Source of the DNA: Myrica gale
Taxonomy: Eukaryota; Streptophyta; Magnoliopsida; Fagales; Myricaceae
Assembly (NCBI GenBank): GCA_963930655.1
Contig: OZ005611.1
Span: 20,633,001-20,697,000, forward strand
Direction: 5' to 3'
DNA length: 64,000 nt
The position numbers and the translations under genes are program-made. Under the pieces are notes generated by a model. That model was given only the letters and a program-made list of their open reading frames with translations, was not told where the DNA came from and did no database searches. Positions 58,483 to 64,000 of this stretch are shown piece by piece; position 1 is the first letter of the stretch, and each line of letters starts with the position of its first letter.

Positions 58483-59819
58483 TTTATTAATGTGCATCAT
58501 CTTTCGAGGCCTAATCTCTTTTTTTTCTCAAAAAAAAACCCTCAAGAGATAAACCATCATGAAAACAAGCTTCAACACATCACCACTTAAATTCAAAATT
58601 TTCACATAACACATAGTCTACCAATGCAGCTGACAGATAAGATTCAATAGGTTTAAAAAAGTGAAAGGGGTTTTAACTTTAATTTATCAATGTGCATCAT
58701 TTGTCGAGACCTAATCTTTTTTTTTCTAAAAAAAAAAGCCCTGAAGGGATAGACCATTATGCAAGCGAGCTAAAACTCACTACCGTAATTCGAATATTCA
58801 TTAGGAACAAACTCTAGGTCTTATGCACAACCCGCACATCACTAAGCACAATTTTCGTGGTGGTATCCGTCAAGACCTAATAACATGGCTTATTTATCGC
58901 ACATTTTAATCATAAAAGTCAATTGAAGATGTCCATTGTCTAGAAACTCAATATAACAGATAATTCGGATCCCAAAATCATATTAACCTTATAATGGAGG
59001 ATGCAAAATAATATTTCCACCATTTACTAAACACGTTCTCAGAAATAATATTTCCACCATTTACTAAACACGTTCTCAGAGAGGCTCCCTCCTAATTTTT
59101 GCATCATCTTTCTATCGGTACCCAGTTGCTCTATCTGCTTTAAAAATAAGAAACAGAAACTAGTTTCTTTCTCTTGGTCATTTAGGTCACCGAACGCTGA
59201 CTGATGAATCTGGGTAGGAAGCAAAATTATGACAAGATCAGGTTCACCAGACTTTGTGGCTGCTCCCTTGAACCTGTTGGAGACATCAAATGAACTTAAA
59301 CGTAGTAGGCGACAGTGAGATACCACCTAATGCAATAGCTGCTACTGCCACTCGTTTTATAAAAGTTGATCTCTTCTACCAAGGCATGAGATCTCTACGA
59401 GAGAGAAGAGACGAGTAGAAAACCATGAAACAATACAATAGATTGCAATTTAAAGAATGAAAATTCTACTCACAACATTCATGAAGTGGCTAATAGAATG
59501 TGACGACGGGTAGCATATACAACAGCCATTGGCAGCACAAAGAGGGAGATCCTCTTATTGATTGGAAGACTCGGTTGCTCTATGACAAATACTAGTGCCC
59601 CAAGATCCAATACTGCCCAAAACTCAAGTGATTCACTTGCTTCCGTTATACTATGCCCAATTATAAACACTAGTAAAGCCTGCAGGCTAGAACTCCCAGC
59701 AGATTAGGCGGTCAAAAGAATGTGTGTCAACTAATGCCAGTCTTTCAAAACCAGCCTCGACTTCTGATGCAATCAAATCGCACCACAGCTCAAAAAAATT
59801 TTGTTTAACTCAAGCAACT
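58483..59819. other. Intergenic DNA downstream of the GT14 gene
   Basis: The flank at about 58473-58570 is repeated with divergence at about 58672-58780 (TAATTTAT.AATGTGCATCAT and on). A 37-bp exact tandem duplication lies at 59006-59079. Near 59820 this DNA should contain the 3' untranslated region of the GT14 gene. A minus-strand frame at 59039-59326 is unrecognised. Confidence 0.45.
59006..59079. repeat. 37-bp exact tandem duplication
   Basis: Units 59006-59042 and 59043-59079 are identical (AAATAATATTTCCACCATTT and on). A simple local duplication. Confidence 0.95.
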
Positions 59820-60716
59820 TCATATGCACTGATTTGTCTGTGACTTCCAGTCATCAAGAAGGCTTGTCATAGATTCTTCGAACTTTTTCGCTTGAGGCCC
59901 AGGCTTCAAGACATTGACATCACCCCACTGGGAGCAAGGATCCATCAACCAGTTCTTCCGCCCAGAGCACCATGCCCCCCGGGAGACTCGGTAACGCCCA
60001 CGCTTGAGAATCTTTTCATCAACCATGTTCAGCACAGGGTCATTCTTGTGGAATTGTCTTGCAAAAGCAGCTCCACTGTGAACCATTTGATCAAAATCGG
60101 AGATATTGAGAAAGTTGGGTTGCATCTTTGGGGGATTATCCCAGATCATATACCTCAAATCACTGTTCACGGTTGTGTTCATAAACTCTGGTGAATTGCA
60201 AATGACAGAGTGAAAATATCCTTCTTGGGACAAAACGACATTGGTAAAATACATAAGAAGCATTCGGGGAAGGTTATCCCAACCGAGCACACAATATTCC
60301 AGAAAGGATCGGCTCAGGATGACCCATGGGGAACCTGCAAAGTAAGATCATTGAGTATAGCATCCCAAAGTTTAAAGCATACCCGTATACGTAATTATAT
60401 GGCACAAAACAGCCAAACAATGAAGCATAGACCTTGCCTGTGAATACTCTGAAAGCATCGGGCATTTTCCGCTTCTCTGTAGCATGAAAAATTTGACTCC
60501 TCCTGGCTAAGTATAAAGCTGGGTCCACTACAATAGGATGAAACCTTTGAGTCCTGAGCCCAAAATTAGACCAAAGTGATTTAGATTGACATAAACTGAG
60601 TCCTGAATAAGGTACTAAAATTAGTGAAAAGGGTGCCTACTCTTTCCATCCAAGGTCACTGGTGTGATCAATGAAGTTGAGGTCTCTACTGACAGAGGAA
60701 AACACATGGGATAGGT
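59820..60716 (-). CDS. GT14 family glucuronosyltransferase-like protein, C-terminal exons
   Basis: Three exons join in frame: 60716-60641, 60553-60438 and 60334-59820, giving the last 234 residues and a TGA at 59820-59822. They contain SRDLNFIDHTSDLGWK, RFHPIVVDPALYLARRSQ, PWVILSRSFLEYCVLGWDN, LMYFTNVVLSQEGYFHS, then MIWDNPPK and GAAFARQF. This is the DUF266/GT14 core of GLCAT14-type enzymes, Golgi type II membrane proteins. Studied members add glucuronic acid to arabinogalactan glycans. The N-terminal exon (membrane anchor and first half) is not found down to 61570, beyond which a LINE begins, so it probably lies right of the window. The acceptor at 60716 is good and phase 1. The middle intron (60437-60335) appears to use a GC donor. 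No stops or frameshifts are seen. It resembles Arabidopsis At1g71070 (from memory). Confidence 0.9.
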
Positions 60717-61570
60717 CTGAAAAAGGAGATAAGAAGAGTAAACATCCGAATGTAAGAATCTACTACGAAGAGAAACCCAATTGTATACATACGAAAAAAC
60801 TTATACAAGTCTTTTGGGTAATCAGGGAATCCTGTGAACAAAGCACATCTAATAAGTACCAAGCAAAGTCTATAAAATTTCAGAAAAATGTAATGACATA
60901 AGGGAAGGGACTTCAGAGAAATCTATATGTTCTTGCACCTTGAAGGGTCTATTGGAAAATAAATTAATAAAAAAAGACCCAGAATTATCATAGGTTTTTT
61001 TTCGGGTTTTTTCTCCTCTCTGTAGGTAAGGATGAAACTGGAAAACAAGGAATGGCAGCAACCGACTTCTGAGGTTTCCAGGTGTAACTGAAGCCAACAA
61101 GCCATGAACTCCCTAGGCAAGCTTCAGGGCAGAACACACCCTTCCACTACTAGAAGGCAGATAGGGTATAAGGTGAGTGTTTGACTGCTTGGAAGAATAG
61201 AGTCCGCTTCAGTTGCATCAGGATCAAGGAAGTCGCTGGTACTCGCTACACAATATTGGTGCTGAGGCCTGAGATAGCCACTAAGAACTGGGCAACAAGG
61301 TGTTGGGTTGAATATTAATATTCAACCCAACAAACTCGATCTGCAAGGGTATACAGAAGGTATTGACAGCATAATAAAATAGATATGCGGGAAGGGATGT
61401 GGGATCTCAATTCAAGTTTCACATTTCTTCTATCACTAATGCTTTTCCAGCAAGTTTGTTCTTTTACAGTGGATGCAATGTGGCAAAAAAAGAAGCCTAA
61501 TGCATTGCTTTTCATCACTGAAGTTCTTTTATTTGAATTTATTTTTGGTGTAGTGAACAATCCTTCATCA
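60717..61570 (-). other. Intron of the GT14 gene, host part
   Basis: No exon of GT14 type is visible on the minus strand between the acceptor at 60717 and the LINE tail. Open frames are random-looking. It is therefore read as part of a long intron, unless the gene is truncated. Confidence 0.5.
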
Positions 61571-63847
61571 TTTTTTTTTTTGATAAGGAGCTTTATTGAA
61601 AAAACAAAAGGAGGTAACAGTACAATGAGCTATACTGAAAACCTACTCCAAACAAGCTACAAAGCTGAGAAAATCAGCAAAATCAGAAAAATGAGAGTCC
61701 AAAACAGCATTGGCCCAAAGAAAAAGGGAACTCAACAACAAACTCCTCATGCCTTCCGAAGACAAGGATAAGTTCTCAAAATACCTTCCATTTCTCTCCC
61801 TCCAAATAACCCACCAAATACACAAAGGAATCATCTTCCACACCCTCGAGGCAAGAGGGTTGATGAACTTCCGTTTCCAACAAAACAGCACTTCTTTCAT
61901 CCTAGAAGGCATAACCCAACAGTAATTCATAATGCTAAGCATATGAGACCATAAATCCCTAGCGACAACACAATGAAGAAGAATATGATCCACCGATTCC
62001 CCATTGCACCTACAAAGATGGCATCAATCAAGTAAACAAAGACCCCGCCTCCTCAAGTTGTCTATAGTCATAATTCTCTCATGCATCGCCTCCCACACAA
62101 AAAAGGAAACCCTCATAGGAACAAAGGACCTCCAAATCTGCCTCCATGGGAAAGACAGGGTCGGGCTACAAGAAAGAAACCCATACATCAACTTCACAGA
62201 GAAAATGTCATTCTTGGTACCCATCCAGCGAATCTTATCTTCAGCCCCAATCCTCAAGGGCTCGAAAACTGAACATTCCAAGCACCCAATCCAAAATTCC
62301 CCTCCCAATAATCCGCCACCCAAGCATCCTTATTGCTAGCAATAGAAAAGAGGGACGGGAAGGCAAGCCGCAAGGGTCTCTCGCCACACCAAAGGTCACT
62401 CCAAAAGCGAACTCGAGTGCCACTACCAGCGTTGAACCGAATGAAGTGGTTAAAGGGATCCAACCCTTTGCTAATACACCTCCAAAGATCAACTCCATAA
62501 GTTCCTCTCCTCTGACGGGTTCTCCACCCACCTAACTCTCTCCCAAACTTCTCCACTATAACATTCCACCACAAAATGTTACTTTCAAAAGCAATGCGCC
62601 ACAACCACTTCCCAAGCAAAGCCTTATTGAAAGTAATTAAGCGCCTAATACCCAGCCCTCCTTGCTGAATGGGGCAGCACACTCTCTCCCAATTAAGCAA
62701 ATGAAACTTGTGCTCAGTCTCAGTGCTTCCCCACAAGAAGTCCCTCTGTAACTTCTCCAATCTACAAGCAACGGACGAAGGGATGGGGAGAAGAGACAAG
62801 ATATAAGTAGGGAGATTTGCAAGAGTGGACTTGATCAAAGTGACTCTCTCACCTATCGAAAGATAGCTCCTCTTCCAGCTTCTCCATTTTCTCAACGATG
62901 TTATTCCATATACTAATACTTTTGAAACGAGCCCCCAAAGGAAGACCAAGATAAGTGATAGGAAGAGAGGCAACCCTACAACCCAAGATATCAGCCAAGA
63001 TTTGGACATTGCCCACCACTCCAATGGGAATGGCCTCAGATTTCAAAAGGTTAATCTTGAGACCAGACACCGCTTCGAAACAAGGCAAAAGACAACGGAG
63101 GTTGCGAAACTGGCTCTCCTCCGCCCCACACAAAATAAAGAGTGCCATCAGTGAATAGTAAGTGAGAGATGCTCACCCTACCACTGTCAACCGTAAACCC
63201 CTCCAAGGAACCCACCTCAACCAACCTATTCAGCATCAGACTCAGCGCTTCCATGACAATAATAAATAAAAAGGGCGAGAGGGGGTCGTCTTGGCGCAAA
63301 CCACGGGAACCACTAAAGAAGCCCTTAAGAGATCCATTCACCATTACCGAATATCTAGGAGAAGAAATACAAAACTTCATCCACCTACACCACTTAACTC
63401 CAAAGCCACACCTCCGCAACAAGTAAATGAGAAAGTTCCAATTAACATGATCATAAGCTTTATGGATATCGAGCTTGCATAGCATTCCAGGCAAATTAGA
63501 TTGCAGCCTAGACTCAATGCACTCGCTCGCAATCAGGACCGAATCCAAAATCTGTCTACCCCTCACAAAAGCACACTGGGAAGGCGAGATAATGGAACCC
63601 AAAACCAGCTTAAGCCTATTAGCCAAAACTTTTGCCAAGATTTTGTAGACCCCTCCCACAAGGCTTATAGGACGAAAGTCCTTAACCTCCACGGCCTCAT
63701 ACTTCTTCGGGATCAGAACAATGAAAGTAGCATTGAGACTTCTGACAAATTTCCCGGCCTGAGCAAACTCATTAAACATGGAAATAACATCACCTTTAAC
63801 AACATCCCAACAGGATTGAAAGAAAGCTAAGGATAATCCGTCCGGAC
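61571..63847 (-). mobile_element. L1-type LINE, degenerate, 3' portion
   Basis: On the minus strand the reverse transcriptase region begins PDGLSLAFFQSCWDVVKGDV and continues IVLIPKK, DFRPISLVGGVYKILAKV, LDIHKAYDHVNW and then LRQDDPLSPFLF (normally LRQGDPLSP). The catalytic box is altered to LLFTDGTL and is followed by a frameshift near 63140. Later frames (63024-62254, 62323-62024, 61993-61643) cover the thumb region and the zf-RVT domain with MDHILLHC and WWVIWRERN. The 3' end has TTCAATAAAG and an A-tail (T-run 61571-61581). The 5' part with endonuclease is cut off by the hAT insertion at 63848. Inactive; it sits in the GT14 intron in the same orientation. Confidence 0.92.
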
Positions 63848-64000
63848 TAGGGCTGCACAATGCCACTGGGAAATTCCGGTGGCACCGGCACCGGGTTCCC
63901 GGTACCCGGCCTAACCGGTGTCGGTGTAGCTTTAGTTTTTTGAAAAAAAACGGCAGTTTCCGGTTTAACCGGGTTTTTTTTTAAGTTTTTTTAGTTTAGT
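63848..64000. mobile_element. hAT-type non-autonomous element, left end, cut by window edge
   Basis: The terminus TAGGGCTGCACAATGCC interrupts the LINE reverse transcriptase exactly at its PDG motif. It is followed by CCGG-rich words (GGCACCGGCACCGGG, AACCGG) and an AT-rich start of core. The layout matches the element at 2690-3069. The preceding 8 bases GTCCGGAC (63840-63847) should recur at the far end if it is hAT. Confidence 0.7.

Noticed and set aside
62146-62535. Plus-strand frames of more than 100 codons at 62004-62535 and 63501-63830
   Set aside because: They are antisense shadows of the LINE reverse transcriptase and zf-RVT frames.
1-64000. A CRISPR array, bacterial operon or organellar insertion
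   Set aside because: No regularly spaced repeats with unique spacers, no ribosome-binding-site-led gene clusters, and no plastid or mitochondrial genes were seen. The repeats present are tandem duplications or transposon arrays.

Overview
This window is nuclear DNA from a flowering plant, most likely a core eudicot and plausibly a woody one. Genes have GT-AG introns, intergenic DNA is AT-rich, and Ty1/copia, L1 LINE, CACTA, Mutator-like and hAT elements are abundant. I found no bacterial or organellar genes and no CRISPR array. The species cannot be fixed from the sequence.

Four ordinary host genes lie in one orientation on the minus strand. They are a long HIPP-type metal-binding protein (1-678, cut by the left edge), a short farnesylated HIPP20/22-type protein (26568-28191), an intronless P-class PPR protein (55209-56885 or 56930), and a GT14/GLCAT14-type glycosyltransferase (59820-60716 visible, first exon not seen). 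From memory, Arabidopsis carries the same gene types side by side at At1g71050/71060/71070 and At1g22990/23000. The window therefore looks like an ancient conserved gene block stretched to more than 60 kb by transposons.

The rest is layered mobile DNA. 1-10.8 kb holds HIPP intron and promoter DNA, MITEs and small hAT elements. 10.9-19.4 kb is a pol-less copia-type LTR element with a degenerate gag. 19.8-22.6 kb is a complete small CACTA element (3-bp target duplication ATA) carrying exons of a PHD-finger gene. 28.5-28.8 kb is a TRIM with a 5-bp target duplication just upstream of the short HIPP gene. 31.1-38.2 kb is a decayed CACTA-like element full of GATCGATC palindromes, with a broken plant transposase_24 gene and a broken plant transposon-protein gene. 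41.1-46.2 kb is a long-TIR, Mutator-like element holding fragments of three unrelated host genes: CYP710A, LEA14 and plastid glutamine synthetase. 47.8-54.8 kb is a copia element with matching LTRs and 5-bp target duplication, inactivated by stops, frameshifts and a deleted RNase H. 57.1-58.0 kb is a retroposon with a long target duplication just upstream of the PPR gene. 61.6-63.8 kb is an L1 LINE inside the first visible intron of the GT14 gene, itself interrupted by an hAT element at the right edge.

The strongest leads are the three-gene Pack-MULE-like element, the PHD-bearing Pack-CACTA, the GATCGATC arrays, and the likely microsynteny of the four host genes.
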